A model generated the notes under the pieces. That model was not told the DNA's origin. It did not search any database and worked only from the letters and a program-made list of their open reading frames with translations. 64,000 nt of DNA from Halomicrobium katesii DSM 19301 (GTDB lineage: Archaea > Halobacteriota > Halobacteria > Halobacteriales > Haloarculaceae), in NCBI RefSeq assembly GCF_000379085.1, contig NZ_KB905378.1:1431978-1495977 (forward strand), in the 5' to 3' direction. Below, in pieces: positions 37,045-46,403 of this stretch; position 1 is the stretch's first letter, and each line of letters opens with the position of its first letter. A program made the position numbers and the translations under genes.

Positions 37045-37833
37045 ATGAGCGACTTCGACAAAGAGGCCGAACGCGAGAAGCTCCGCGAGAAGTACGGCGA
37101 CGCACAGTCCGATCGCGAGGCCACCGAGCAGATGAGCGACCTCCTGTTGAAAGGCGCGACGATGACCAACGCCCACTGCAACAACTGCGGCGATCCCATC
37201 TTCCGGTACGACGGGCAGGAGTTCTGTCCCACCTGCCAGCAGCCGGTCGACCGCGGCGACGACGCGGGCGACGACACCGGCGACAACATCGAGGTGACGA
37301 CGCCGAGCGACGACGCGACAGTCCAGTTCGGCGACGCCGACGACCAGCAGTCAGCGTCCGAAGCGGGCAGCCGGCAGCAAGCCGCTGACAGCGCCGGCCA
37401 ACAGCCGGGAGGATCGGAGGCGGGCAGCCAGCAGCCACCACGTGCGTCCGAAGCCGACAGCCGGCAACCGACTGGCGGTAGACCGTCGAGTGCCGGAGCT
37501 GGCCAGAACCAGCGCGACGCTCCGGTCGACGGTCGACACGATGCCACCGGGCCGGCACCCGAAGAGTCCGCCGACCCGCGGAACGCACCGTCGGTCGATC
37601 CGGCCGCGACGGGCACGCAGCCGGCTGGCCGCTCCGGCGGAGCCGCCGACGACCCTCGTTCGGCGGCTCCCGACTCGGTCGACGAGCAACTGCAGACCGC
37701 ACGCGGGCTCCTCGTCCAGACCGTCGAACAGTACGCCCAGCGCGCTCGCGACGCCGACAGCCCGCGACAGGCCCGCGAGTACCTCGAAGCCGCTCGCGAG
37801 GCGGCCGAGACGCTCGACGCGACCCGGTACTGA
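37045..37833 (+). CDS. Sjogren/scleroderma autoantigen 1 (p27)-type zinc-ribbon protein
   Basis: 262 aa. The N-terminal DKEAEREKLREKYGDAQSDRE and MSDLLLKGATMTNAHC lead into a zinc ribbon CNNC...CPTC typical of the archaeal autoantigen p27 family. The middle 130 residues are disordered and rich in Gln, Ala and Asp. A C-terminal helix (LLVQTVEQYAQRARDADSPRQAREYLEAAREAAETLDATRY) ends it. Function unknown, possibly a helicase or transcription partner. Confidence 0.85.
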   Translation: MSDFDKEAEREKLREKYGDAQSDREATEQMSDLLLKGATMTNAHCNNCGDPIFRYDGQEFCPTCQQPVDRGDDAGDDTGDNIEVTTPSDDATVQFGDADDQQSASEAGSRQQAADSAGQQPGGSEAGSQQPPRASEADSRQPTGGRPSSAGAGQNQRDAPVDGRHDATGPAPEESADPRNAPSVDPAATGTQPAGRSGGAADDPRSAAPDSVDEQLQTARGLLVQTVEQYAQRARDADSPRQAREYLEAAREAAETLDATRY

Positions 37834-37890
37834 GTACCGAATTCACACGTCGACGACGCCGTCGGCGTGTCAGTGACGACCGCAGGTGCG

Positions 37891-38460
37891 TCAGTGACGG
37901 CCGTAGGTGTCCGCTCGCGGCCCGACCCGCTGCCCGGTCTCGCCCCGGTCGTGGGACTCGATCTCGCTCAGTAGCTCCTCGATCGACGGAAACGACTGTC
38001 GACCGTCGGTACCGACGGTCTCGATCAGCCTGAGTTCGTCGCCGTCGGTCCGGAACAGCGCACCGCCGGGGAGCGACTGGAGATAGTCAGCGTAGGGCTC
38101 GAACGTTCCGAACGACGGCGAACTCGAAGCCGCTTCGTCGTCTCCCGACTCCGACTCGCCGGGATCGGCCAGGACGGAAAACGGCAACTCGTAGCGTCGC
38201 TGCCACACCGCTCCCCGCTCGACGCTGTCGGGCAACACCGCCACGACGGCTGTCGACCGAGACGCGAACGACCCGTACTCGTCCCGGAGCGACTGGACGA
38301 TCTCGCGACTCAGTGGACAGTAGTGACTTCGCAACAGGACGACGAGGACCCGCTCGTGTTCGCGTGCCAACGTCTCGGAACGGCGCTTCTCTCCGCCGAC
38401 GCTCGCATCGGGTAGTGTAAATACGATCGATTCGTCTCGTCCGACGCGACACTTGCTCAC
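37891..38460 (-). CDS. Thioredoxin-like/AhpC-TSA-like protein
   Basis: 189 aa thioredoxin-fold, peroxiredoxin-like. VLVVLLRSHYCPLSREIVQSL carries one Cys at the peroxidatic place; VVAVLPDSVERGAVWQRRYELPFSVLADPG continues the fold. There is no resolving Cys besides Cys4. It contains an acidic insert (ESGDDEAASSS). Role in peroxide or thiol metabolism is likely but unproven. Confidence 0.8.
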   Translation of the reverse strand: MSKCRVGRDESIVFTLPDASVGGEKRRSETLAREHERVLVVLLRSHYCPLSREIVQSLRDEYGSFASRSTAVVAVLPDSVERGAVWQRRYELPFSVLADPGESESGDDEAASSSPSFGTFEPYADYLQSLPGGALFRTDGDELRLIETVGTDGRQSFPSIEELLSEIESHDRGETGQRVGPRADTYGRH

Positions 38461-38574
38461 GCTCTCGTGACCCCCGCGTCCAACTCCAGACCAGACGATA
38501 ATAAGCCTAACTCACGTATACCTCAGCCGAAATGACGCGGTGGTCCGAGCCCTCCGTTCGTCGTGTTGCGCGTA

Positions 38575-38600
38575 CACGAACACGCTCGCTGGGCGAATCA
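38575..38600 (-). repeat. 26-bp direct repeat, outer copy of the hef gene end
   Basis: CACGAACACGCTCGCTGGGC plus GAATCA, identical to 38631-38656 with a 56-bp period. The second copy ends with the TGA stop (complement TCA) of hef. Confidence 0.7.
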
Positions 38601-38630
38601 GTCCTCTCTCGCAGTGATCCGCTGCTCGCG

Positions 38631-38656
38631 CACGAACACGCTCGCTGGGCGAATCA
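38631..38656 (-). repeat. 26-bp direct repeat, inner copy at the hef stop codon
   Basis: Identical to 38575-38600. It includes the hef stop codon and 23 bp of 3' flank. Confidence 0.7.
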
Positions 38657-41209
38657 CTGCTCGAACTCGCTCCCCACCACGTCCCGGAACCGCTCGGCTG
38701 TCACCTCGCCGACGCCGTCGACGTCCATCAGGTCGTCCTCGCCGGCCGTCATGACGGCCTCGACGCTCCCGAAGTGCTCCAGCATCGCCCGCGCGGTCAC
38801 GGGGCCGACTTCCGCCACCGACGCGACGACGTACTCCTGTTGCTCGCCCAGCGTCTTGGCCTGTTTCTCGCCGTGGACGCTGACCTCGCGGTCGGACTCT
38901 TCTTGCTCGCGGCGAGCGACGGTCTCCAGCAGGTCCGCGGTCTCCTCTTCGTCGGCCGTCTGGAGGACGCTCGCGCCGAAGTCGACCGAGAGCGAGGCCA
39001 GCGCCCCCTGAATCGCCTTGTGGTGGACGTTGCGTTCGCCGTAGAGGTCGCCGCCCTCGATCACGACGACGGGGCGGGCGTAGTGGCGCGTCGCGTCGCC
39101 GACCTGCTCGAACATCGAGCGGTCGCCGCCGGTCAGCGTATCGAGGAAGTCGCTGACGGTCTTGCGCTCGACCACGACTCGATCCGAGAGCACGTAGTCC
39201 CCGACCGCCAGCGTCTCCAGTTCCGTCTGGACGCCCTCGCGGGTCGAGAGATCACGTGCGATCGTCGAGTCGAGTTCTCGCTGGTCGGCGACGATCGCGA
39301 CGGTTTCGTCGCCGTCGGCGTGTGGCTCCGGCGTCGACCCCTTCGTTTCGTCTGGAACGCCGACTATCTCATCTTCGTCTGCTCTCGTCGCGCCGTCGTC
39401 GGCGAAGGCGTCGAGACCGGCCTGTCCGTCACCGTCGGCCGTCTGGCCGTCGGCTTCGGATCGTTCGCCCGTGTTCGACGCTTTCGAGGGCTGGCGCTCG
39501 GCGTCGGACGGACCGCCGTCGTTTCCACTCGAAGCGGTGGGTTCGTCCCCGTCGAGACCGTCTCCTCCGGGTTCTCCATCCCGCTCGTCGCCGGTCTGGC
39601 CGTCGTCGAACTCACCGACGCCAGTCTGCCCACCCCCCAGTTTCGACTCTAGCTGGCCGGCGACGCCCTTCAGCGTGCGGAGTTCGTCCTCCATGCGTTG
39701 CTCGTCCTGTCGGGACTTCCAGAAGTACGCCTCGTCGCGGGTGTCCTCGGCCAGCAGGACGACGACGCGACCCTCGGTCTGGCGGCCGGTCCGTCCTTTA
39801 CGCTGGATCGAGCGGATCGCCGTCGGCACGGGCTCGTAGAACAACACGAGATCCACTTCGGGCACGTCCAGTCCCTCCTCGGCGACGCTGGTCGAGACCA
39901 GCACCTCGAACTCCCCGGCGCGGAACCGGTCGAGCGTCTCCTGTTGCTGGGTCTGTGTCATCCCCTCGCTGCCGTCGGTGTCGCTCTGGCCGACGAACTT
40001 CTCGGTCTCGAAGTGGTCGGAGAGGAAGTCGGTCAGCGTCTCGGCGGTGTCTCGGGACTCGGTGAAGACGATGACGCGCTCGCCGTTCTCGATGCCCAGC
40101 GTCTCGGCCAGCAACATTCTGGTCCGGCGGAACTTCGGGTGGAGGTCGGTGAAGTTCTCGGCTTTCCGCATGGCTTCCATCACCGTCGGGTCCGAGACGA
40201 GTCGCTGGTCGGCCTTGGAGGCTCCCGACGAGCGGGCGGCCTCCTTCTGGCGCTCGAAGTACCGACGCAGCGCCTCGACGCTCTGGGTCTCGGCGTAGGT
40301 GACGGCCGTGCGGAGCTTTCGGACCTCGGCGAGCAGGCTCATCCCGCTGTACCCCTCGCTCTGGTCGTTGTCCATCAGCTCGGACAGCTTCCCCTGGATC
40401 TTCTGGATCTCGCGCTCGGACACGTCGGGCTGGGTGGTCGAGGTGACGCCCAGCTCTTTGAGCTGTGCGAGCCGGTCGCTGACGACCTCGTTGATCGCGT
40501 CCCGGATCTCGATGACGGTCTCGGGCAACTCGATGCGCTTCCACTCGACCTCGGTGTCGTGGGTGTGTTCGGCCACGTCGGCGTCGTCCTCGGTCATCAC
40601 CGCCACCTCACGCAGGCCGAGGTTCTCACACACCGTGAGGATCTCCTCCTCGTCGCCGCCGGGCGAGGCCGACATCGCCGTCACGAGCGCGTCATCCGCG
40701 TCCTCGTGGTAGCGCTCGGCGATGTAGTTGTAGGCGTAGTCGCCGGTCGCGCGGTGACACTCGTCGAAGGTACAGTGGGTCACGTTCGACAGCGAGATGC
40801 GATTGCCCACGAGGTCGTTCTCGACGACCTGTGGCGTCGCGATGACGACGCGGGCGTCTTCCCAGAGGTCCGACCGCTTGGCTGGCCGGACCTCGCCGGT
40901 GAACACGACGATCTCGTCGTCGGGCACCTGCAGGGCCTCCCGGTAGAACTCGGCGTGTTGCTGGACGAGCGGCTTCGTCGGCGCGAGCAGGAGGGACTTC
41001 CACTGCGCGTCCTGTATCCGTTCGGCGGTCACGAGCAAGGAGACCGTCGTCTTGCCCAGGCCGGTCGGGAGACAGACCAGCGTGTGGTCGGCCAGCGCCG
41101 TATCGGCCAGCTCGCGCTGGTAGCGCCGCTGTTCGAGTAGTCCCGGCGTCACCAGCGGGTGATCGACGTGGCCGTCGGTGCTCCCCGGATCGGCGTCGGA
41201 CTGGGCCAT
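38654..41209 (-). CDS. hef: Hef helicase/nuclease
   Basis: 851 aa. The N-terminal half is a superfamily 2 helicase: PTGLGKTTVSLLV (motif I), DECHRA (motif II), and motifs V/VI in VSTSVAEEGLDVPEVD and QRKGRTGRQ. After a long acidic linker (about 540-640), the C-terminal XPF-type nuclease has VERKTVSDFLDTL (ERKxxxD) and VVVIEGGDLYGE, then helix-hairpin-helix segments to the end. Hef processes stalled replication forks and in haloarchaea is essential when Hjc is absent. Both ends of the gene carry duplicated copies: its start region at 42237 and its stop at 38575. Confidence 0.96.
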   Translation of the reverse strand: MAQSDADPGSTDGHVDHPLVTPGLLEQRRYQRELADTALADHTLVCLPTGLGKTTVSLLVTAERIQDAQWKSLLLAPTKPLVQQHAEFYREALQVPDDEIVVFTGEVRPAKRSDLWEDARVVIATPQVVENDLVGNRISLSNVTHCTFDECHRATGDYAYNYIAERYHEDADDALVTAMSASPGGDEEEILTVCENLGLREVAVMTEDDADVAEHTHDTEVEWKRIELPETVIEIRDAINEVVSDRLAQLKELGVTSTTQPDVSEREIQKIQGKLSELMDNDQSEGYSGMSLLAEVRKLRTAVTYAETQSVEALRRYFERQKEAARSSGASKADQRLVSDPTVMEAMRKAENFTDLHPKFRRTRMLLAETLGIENGERVIVFTESRDTAETLTDFLSDHFETEKFVGQSDTDGSEGMTQTQQQETLDRFRAGEFEVLVSTSVAEEGLDVPEVDLVLFYEPVPTAIRSIQRKGRTGRQTEGRVVVLLAEDTRDEAYFWKSRQDEQRMEDELRTLKGVAGQLESKLGGGQTGVGEFDDGQTGDERDGEPGGDGLDGDEPTASSGNDGGPSDAERQPSKASNTGERSEADGQTADGDGQAGLDAFADDGATRADEDEIVGVPDETKGSTPEPHADGDETVAIVADQRELDSTIARDLSTREGVQTELETLAVGDYVLSDRVVVERKTVSDFLDTLTGGDRSMFEQVGDATRHYARPVVVIEGGDLYGERNVHHKAIQGALASLSVDFGASVLQTADEEETADLLETVARREQEESDREVSVHGEKQAKTLGEQQEYVVASVAEVGPVTARAMLEHFGSVEAVMTAGEDDLMDVDGVGEVTAERFRDVVGSEFEQ

Positions 41210-41266
41210 CTGTCCGGGTTTTGGCCGGGAATCTGTTTAAGCGTTCGCGTACCGCGGTGAAAGTGG
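41191..41266 (-). repeat. 76-bp direct repeat, copy at the real hef start
   Basis: Contains the hef ATG, six codons and the promoter stretch CTGTTTAAGCGTTCGCGTACC. It matches 42237-42312 with two mismatches. Confidence 0.92.
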
Positions 41267-41322
41267 TGCGGCCACTGTAAAGAATATACAGTATGAAAAT
41301 AAGCGCGTTCGGAGGGTGAAGT

Positions 41323-41961
41323 ATGTCTCATAGTAGAAGGAATCTGCTTACGTCCGTCGGTATGGCGCTGACAGGTTTGTTTTCAGGGTGTACTGGCGAC
41401 TCTCAGCAAACTCGGGAGCGGCACAGCCAGACAAAATCTGAAATGAGCGTGGAATACGACCCGACGGTGATAGACTTTTCAGCCGAGGTAGCCAGCCAAT
41501 CGACGAGCGATTCTCCTGCTAGTATCGAAGCGACGCTGACGAATACGGCATCTGAAGCCGTTGAAGTGATATTCGGCCCCACCCTGCTGTATACGCCGGA
41601 GTCTGACTCATCACGTTTCGAGTGGTCTAATCAGCTGATCCTGGATCCGAGAACGTCTATCGGTCCGTGGGCCACTCCGGTCGAAACCGACGACGGGTGT
41701 CATCGCTTCCCGAGAAACGGAGACCGGTACGTCCGTTCCGAGGTCTGGGGACGGACACTCGATTCGGGAGAATCTGTCCCAGAGGTGTACGACGTGTACA
41801 CCCACGGTAGTGACCTGCCCTGTCTTCCTGCTGGCAGCCATCGGTATCAAGACGAAATATACGTTGGCGACCGATCAAATCCGGGGATCATCACTCTCGG
41901 TCTGAGAGTCGCAGAAAACGGAACGATTACGATAGCAGAATCGTCTGTCGAAGACGCATAG
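41323..41961 (+). CDS. Tat-exported lipoprotein of unknown function
   Basis: 212 aa. The N-terminus MSHSRRNLLTSVGMALTGLFSGCTG has a twin-Arg SRRNLL motif and a lipobox LFSGC, so export through Tat and lipid anchoring at Cys are expected, as for most haloarchaeal lipoproteins. The mature part contains a beta-rich domain (SIEATLTNTASEAVEVIFGPTLLY) resembling immunoglobulin-like modules. It is AT-richer than neighbours and sits between duplicated hef starts, so it was probably acquired. Confidence 0.8.
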   Translation: MSHSRRNLLTSVGMALTGLFSGCTGDSQQTRERHSQTKSEMSVEYDPTVIDFSAEVASQSTSDSPASIEATLTNTASEAVEVIFGPTLLYTPESDSSRFEWSNQLILDPRTSIGPWATPVETDDGCHRFPRNGDRYVRSEVWGRTLDSGESVPEVYDVYTHGSDLPCLPAGSHRYQDEIYVGDRSNPGIITLGLRVAENGTITIAESSVEDA

Positions 41962-42236
41962 CGGGACAGCATTCCGCTCGATCATCGCAATGTGGCGTTT
42001 GGCACGCCCAGCGGGACCTGGACCGCGATCACGATTGTCGAGATCGCCGGACGATAACGTGAGTTCTGAACGTGACCGAGGTATCTGGCGGGGTCTTGCG
42101 TCTCCCTCGGAGTTCGCCGTCCAACCGTGATGTGCGTCTCGGGCGACGGTTCTCGCATGACGATTATACGAGGTGGCGGTACCCCATGTGTTCGAACTCG
42201 AATTCGACGGCACACCGGCGTCTCGTCGGCCGCCGT
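41962..42236. other. Rest of the inserted segment between duplicated hef starts, no gene seen
   Basis: 275 bp with no convincing frame. The last part (42200-42236) reads on the minus strand as a continuation of the displaced hef start (MAQSDAD then unrelated residues). Confidence 0.5.
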
Positions 42237-42312
42237 CGGCGTCGGACTGGGCCATCTGTCCGGGCTCTGGCCGGGAATCTGTTTAAGCGTTCGCGTACCG
42301 CGGTGAAAGTGG
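42237..42312 (-). repeat. 76-bp direct repeat, displaced hef start
   Basis: 74 of 76 positions match 41191-41266, including the ATG and codons for MAQSDAD and the promoter. It stands 43 bp upstream of the divergent KhtT-like gene, so it may still supply that gene's promoter region. Confidence 0.92.
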
Positions 42313-42354
42313 ACTACGCACACAATTAAGGACCCGACGAGCGAATCTCGACCC

Positions 42355-42843
42355 ATGACTATCTACGAGGCCGAGGTGCCGGGGGTCGGCCACAAGTTCG
42401 AGTTCGAACTGGAGGGTGACGCGCGCCTCGTCGTCATCATCCACCACGACGGTAAGCGGGACGTGTACCGTCGGCCCGATCCGGACGCCGACAGCGAGCG
42501 GCTGTTCTCGCTGTCGGACAAGCAGGCCCGGCAGTTCGGCTCGATCCTCGAAGGGGCACACTTCCAGCCGGTCGACCTCGACGAGGTCCAGGTCCCGCTG
42601 GGTGATTCGCTGATCGAGTGGTACGATATCGCCGATCTCGACGAGGGGCCTCCGATCGTGGGCGAGACGCTCGCGGAGTCGAACCTCCGAGAGGCGATCG
42701 GTGTCTCGGTCGTGGCGATCCAGCGCGGGGAGGAGACGATCGCGAACCCCGAAGCGACCGAGACGGTGCGTGCGGGCGACACGCTCGTCGTGCTCGGCAC
42801 CCGCGAGCAACAGCACGAGTTCGAGGAACTGCTGGACGCATAG
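42355..42843 (+). CDS. KhtT-like TrkA-C regulatory subunit
   Basis: 162 aa. The C-terminal 80 residues are a TrkA-C (RCK_C) domain (IVGETLAESNLREAIGVSVVAIQRGEETIANPEATETVRAGDTLVVLG). The N-terminal part (GVGHKFEFELEGDARLVVIIHHDGKRDVYRR) matches the KhtT N-domain. It should gate the antiporter encoded by the next gene, which starts at the following base. Such pairs are K+/H+ antiporters responding to nucleotides or pH. Confidence 0.9.
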   Translation: MTIYEAEVPGVGHKFEFELEGDARLVVIIHHDGKRDVYRRPDPDADSERLFSLSDKQARQFGSILEGAHFQPVDLDEVQVPLGDSLIEWYDIADLDEGPPIVGETLAESNLREAIGVSVVAIQRGEETIANPEATETVRAGDTLVVLGTREQQHEFEELLDA

Positions 42844-44055
42844 ATGGCGGCACTGCTCGTCGAACTCGGCGTCGCACTCGTCGCACTCGCGCTTGCCGGT
42901 ATCGCTGCCAACCGACTTTCGCTGTCGGTGATCCCCGCGTACATCCTCGTCGGCATTCTCGTCGGTCCGAACCCGCCGACAGAGGTGGCTGGGCTCTCGC
43001 TCCAGATCGTCGGCTACGGAGAGTTCGTCGAACTGGCCGCCGAGCTGGGGGTCGTCGTGCTGCTCTTTTTCCTCGGGCTGGAGTTCAGCGTCGGTCAGTT
43101 GCTGGACGACCGCCGCCGGATCGCCAGTGCCGGAGTCGTCGACTTCGTGCTGAACTTCGGGATGGGGATCGTGATCGGTCTCTCGTTCGGCCGGACGCCA
43201 CTGGAGACGGTCCTGCTCGCGGGAATCGTCTACATCTCTTCGAGTGCGATCGTCACGAAGACCCTGATCGAGCAGGGATGGATCGCGAACCCCGAAGCCG
43301 ATCCGGTGCTGGGGACGCTCGTCTTCGAAGACATCCTGATCGCGGTGTATCTGGCGGTCGTCGCGGCGCTCGTCACCGGGACCGGCGGGCTCTCCGGGGC
43401 CGTCGTCGACGTGGGCGTCGCCTTCGCCTTCCTGGGGGGGCTCGCTCTCGTGGCGTGGTACGCGACCCGATTCGTCGAGGCGACGTTCGATCTCCCCTCC
43501 GACGAGCTGTTCCTCCTGTCGGTGGTCGGGACCGCGACGCTGATCGCCGGTGTAGCGCTCTCGATCGGCGTGAGCGAGGCCGTCGCCGCCTTCTTCGTCG
43601 GGACGGCGTTCAGCCAGACGAGCCATACCGAGCGCATCGAACACGTGATCGCACCCGCTCGGGACCTCTTTGCGGCGTTTTTCTTCTTCTCGATCGGGTT
43701 ACAGACGGACGTGACGCTGCTTGCTGGCGTCGCGGGACTGCTGGCCGTCGCCGTGGTCACGACGACGGTGACGAAACTCACAAGCGGCGCGATCTCGGGT
43801 CGGATCTACGGGCTCTCGCCGACCCGGTCGCTGCGGACCGGGCTGGCGCTGATCTCTCGCGGCGAGTTCTCGCTGATCATCGCCGCGCTGGTGGTCAGCG
43901 CGGCCGGTTCGGGGAACGACGCCCTCGCCGATTTCGCACCGGTCGTCACGGCCTTCGCCGTGGGCTACGTGCTCGTCATGAGCGTCCTCGGGACGGTCCT
44001 GGTCCAGTACGCCGACGTCATCACCGGCCGGCTCGTTCCGTTGCTGGATCGGTAG
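42844..44055 (+). CDS. KhtU-like cation/proton antiporter (CPA2)
   Basis: 403 aa, about 12-13 membrane segments. Recognisable CPA2 stretches: LGVVVLLFFLGLEFSV, ISSSAIVTKTLIEQGW, EDILIAVYLAVVAAL and LISRGEFSLIIAALVV. It starts directly after the KhtT stop, implying translational coupling. It differs from the NhaP-type exchanger at 7.5 kb in having its regulatory domain as a separate protein. Confidence 0.93.
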   Translation: MAALLVELGVALVALALAGIAANRLSLSVIPAYILVGILVGPNPPTEVAGLSLQIVGYGEFVELAAELGVVVLLFFLGLEFSVGQLLDDRRRIASAGVVDFVLNFGMGIVIGLSFGRTPLETVLLAGIVYISSSAIVTKTLIEQGWIANPEADPVLGTLVFEDILIAVYLAVVAALVTGTGGLSGAVVDVGVAFAFLGGLALVAWYATRFVEATFDLPSDELFLLSVVGTATLIAGVALSIGVSEAVAAFFVGTAFSQTSHTERIEHVIAPARDLFAAFFFFSIGLQTDVTLLAGVAGLLAVAVVTTTVTKLTSGAISGRIYGLSPTRSLRTGLALISRGEFSLIIAALVVSAAGSGNDALADFAPVVTAFAVGYVLVMSVLGTVLVQYADVITGRLVPLLDR

Positions 44056-44060
44056 GCCGA

Positions 44061-44633
44061 CTACAGCGAGAGGGTCGCCATCAGCTCCATCCCGGCGACC
44101 ATCGCGACGGCCGCCGCCGGTGGAATCGTCAGATTGTCGTCGAGGACGTACCCCGCGACGACGGGCTTGAGGCCGTCGGCCGCGGTCGCGGCCAGGCCGC
44201 CGAGCACCGCGGGCACCCAGTGGACGAAAAACGAGGCGATCCCGGTACAGACGCCGAACATCGCCAGCAGGACGTAGGTCTCTTTGGTCAGGCTCCCCGA
44301 GCCCAGCAGTCCGCTGATCGGGTCGCCGATCGTCAGCATCAGGATCGCCGGGATCGCGACGTGTTCGGGTGCGAGCAGACCGACGGCGGCGGCGCTGACG
44401 AGATAGAGCGCGTAGCCGGCGAGGTTGTCCTGCTCGTACTCGCGAGTGAGCCGGTCGTAGATGGCCCAGTCGAGGCCGACCACCAGGCGGATCACCTCCA
44501 GTGCGAGCCCGACCGCCGCGCCCACCACCAGCAGGTACTGGACGGTCCGCCAGTCCGTCAGTTCCAGCAGGTGCAGTGCCGGCAGCCCGGTCCCGCTCGC
44601 GTGGACGAGTCGCCTGGCGATCTCGTCGGCCAT
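44061..44633 (-). CDS. Dolichol kinase-like CTP transferase
   Basis: 190 aa membrane protein of the SEC59/phosphatidate cytidylyltransferase-like family. The conserved IGDPISGLLGS and ATAADGLKPVVAGYVLDDNLTIP with DG and N/D residues match archaeal dolichol kinase-type proteins. It would phosphorylate or activate a polyprenol for lipid or glycan synthesis. It starts directly next to the GlyRS stop codon and so is the third gene of that operon. Confidence 0.85.
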   Translation of the reverse strand: MADEIARRLVHASGTGLPALHLLELTDWRTVQYLLVVGAAVGLALEVIRLVVGLDWAIYDRLTREYEQDNLAGYALYLVSAAAVGLLAPEHVAIPAILMLTIGDPISGLLGSGSLTKETYVLLAMFGVCTGIASFFVHWVPAVLGGLAATAADGLKPVVAGYVLDDNLTIPPAAAVAMVAGMELMATLSL

Positions 44634-46403
44634 CTACAGGTCGTCGAAGGTGCGCTCGCCGTCCCGGAGCGCCCTCAGCGTCTCGGGGAGATCGGCGACC
44701 GGAACGCGTTTCTGTGCCGTCGTATCTCGCTCGCGGACCGTGACGGTGTCTGGCGCTGCCGGTTCGCCCTCGTCGTCGCGGGCCTCCCCGAGCGTCGCGT
44801 AGTCGACGGTGACACAGAACGGCGTGCCGACCTCGTCCTGGCGGCGGTAGCGTCGGCCGATCGCGCCCGAATCGTCGTAGGTCACTGCGAGGCCGGCCGC
44901 GCGCAGCTCCTCGACGAGGTCGCGGGCGTACTCGCCCATGCCGTCTCGGTCCATCAGCGGGAAGACGCCGACGGTCGTCGGCGCGACCTCCTGTGGCAGT
45001 GCCAGATAGGTGCGTTCCTCGCCGTCGACCTCGTCCTCGCGATAGGAGTGATCCAGCGCCGTGTACAGCGCCCGGTCGATGCCCAGCGAGGGCTCGACGA
45101 CGTGGGGCGTGATGTGTTCGCCCGACTCGGTGACTTCCTCGACGCCGAAGTCGGTCTTCTCGACGGGGACCGCGTGTGACTCGCCGTCGACCTCGACGAC
45201 GACCTCCGATCCGTCGAAGGCGTCGGGATCGCGCTCGGCGAGCGCTTCGAGGGCGTCGGCGACCGCGCCGGCCGAGCCGCCAAACTCCGGTCCGAGGTAG
45301 CTCATGTCCGGGTCGACCGTCGCTCGCTCGACGGTGACCGGCTCGTCGTACTGCTTGAAGACGGTGAACTCCTCGTCGGAGTAGCTGTCGTGTTTCGAGA
45401 GGTCGTAGTCCGAGCGGTAGGCGAAGCCGCCCAGTTCGATCCAGTCGCCGTCGACCTCCGCTTCGGCGTCCCAGCAGTCCGCGGCGTAGTGGGCTCGCTC
45501 GCCCGAGAGGTGCTGGCGGAAGCGAAAGCGGTCCATGTCGACGCCGATCGACTCGTACCACTGCTTGGCGACGCCGAGGTAGTAGGCGATCCAGGGCTTG
45601 CCGACGACGCCGTCGTCGACGACCTCGCGGATCGTGGCCTCGTAGGGCTGGCCGTCCGCGGCCTCCTGCTCGCGTGCGGGGTAGAAGGGAGCGGTCACGT
45701 CCGTGACCGCGGCGAGGTCGGGCTCGTCTTCTTCGGGATCGACGAACAGTTCGAGCTCGGCCTGGGTGAACTCCCGGACTCGCAGCAGGGACTTGCGCGG
45801 GCTGATCTCGTTGCGGTAGGCCCGGCCGATCTGTGTGACGCCGAAGGGAAGCTGGTTGCGGGCGTACTCGGCCAGCTGTGGGAACTCGATGAAGATGCCC
45901 TGGGCGGTCTCCGGCCGGAGGTAGCCCGGATCGGCGGAGCCGGGACCGATGTTCGTCTCGAACATGAGGTTGAAGTCCTCGATGGCCTGGCCGGCCAGCC
46001 CGGTGCCACAGGTCGGACAGACGAGTTCGTACTCGGCGATCAGCTCCTCGACCTCGGCGACCGGGATCGACTCGGCCTCCTCGATGTCGGTGTTGTCCTC
46101 GACGATGTGGTCGGCCCGGTGGCTCTCGGCACACTCCGGGCACTCCACGAGCATGTCGTCGAAGCCGTCGAGGTGGCCCGAGGCCTCGAAGACGGGCTCT
46201 GGCATCACGGTCGGGGCGTCGACCTCCATGTTGCCCTCCTGGATCGCAAAGCGGTCGCGCCAGGTGTCCTCGATGTTCTGTTTGAGCGCGGCCCCGGAGG
46301 GGCCGAAGGTGTAGAACCCAGAGACGCCGCCGTACGCGCCGGCCGACTGCAGGAAAAAGCCCCTGCGCTTGGCCAGCTCGACGAGGTCGCCGCCGTCGCT
46401 CAT
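44634..46403 (-). CDS. glyS: Glycyl-tRNA synthetase
   Basis: 589 aa, eukaryotic/archaeal-type class II enzyme. The N-terminal LVELAKRRGFFLQSAGAYGGVSGFYTFGPSGAALKQN is the family signature. CPEC and CPTC cysteine pairs form a zinc module, RPETAQGIFIEFPQL is motif 2-adjacent, and the catalytic EFTQAELELFVDP and motif 3 GIDRALYTALD follow. The C-terminal anticodon-binding domain is intact. The start MSDGGDLVEL overlaps the CBS gene stop by 4 bp; upstream in-frame codons belong to that gene. Confidence 0.97.
   Translation of the reverse strand: MSDGGDLVELAKRRGFFLQSAGAYGGVSGFYTFGPSGAALKQNIEDTWRDRFAIQEGNMEVDAPTVMPEPVFEASGHLDGFDDMLVECPECAESHRADHIVEDNTDIEEAESIPVAEVEELIAEYELVCPTCGTGLAGQAIEDFNLMFETNIGPGSADPGYLRPETAQGIFIEFPQLAEYARNQLPFGVTQIGRAYRNEISPRKSLLRVREFTQAELELFVDPEEDEPDLAAVTDVTAPFYPAREQEAADGQPYEATIREVVDDGVVGKPWIAYYLGVAKQWYESIGVDMDRFRFRQHLSGERAHYAADCWDAEAEVDGDWIELGGFAYRSDYDLSKHDSYSDEEFTVFKQYDEPVTVERATVDPDMSYLGPEFGGSAGAVADALEALAERDPDAFDGSEVVVEVDGESHAVPVEKTDFGVEEVTESGEHITPHVVEPSLGIDRALYTALDHSYREDEVDGEERTYLALPQEVAPTTVGVFPLMDRDGMGEYARDLVEELRAAGLAVTYDDSGAIGRRYRRQDEVGTPFCVTVDYATLGEARDDEGEPAAPDTVTVRERDTTAQKRVPVADLPETLRALRDGERTFDDL

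Noticed and set aside
42618-45179. 853-codon plus-strand open frame across the antiporter and glyS
   Set aside because: Arg-rich shadow frame overlapping three well-supported genes; no motif of its own.
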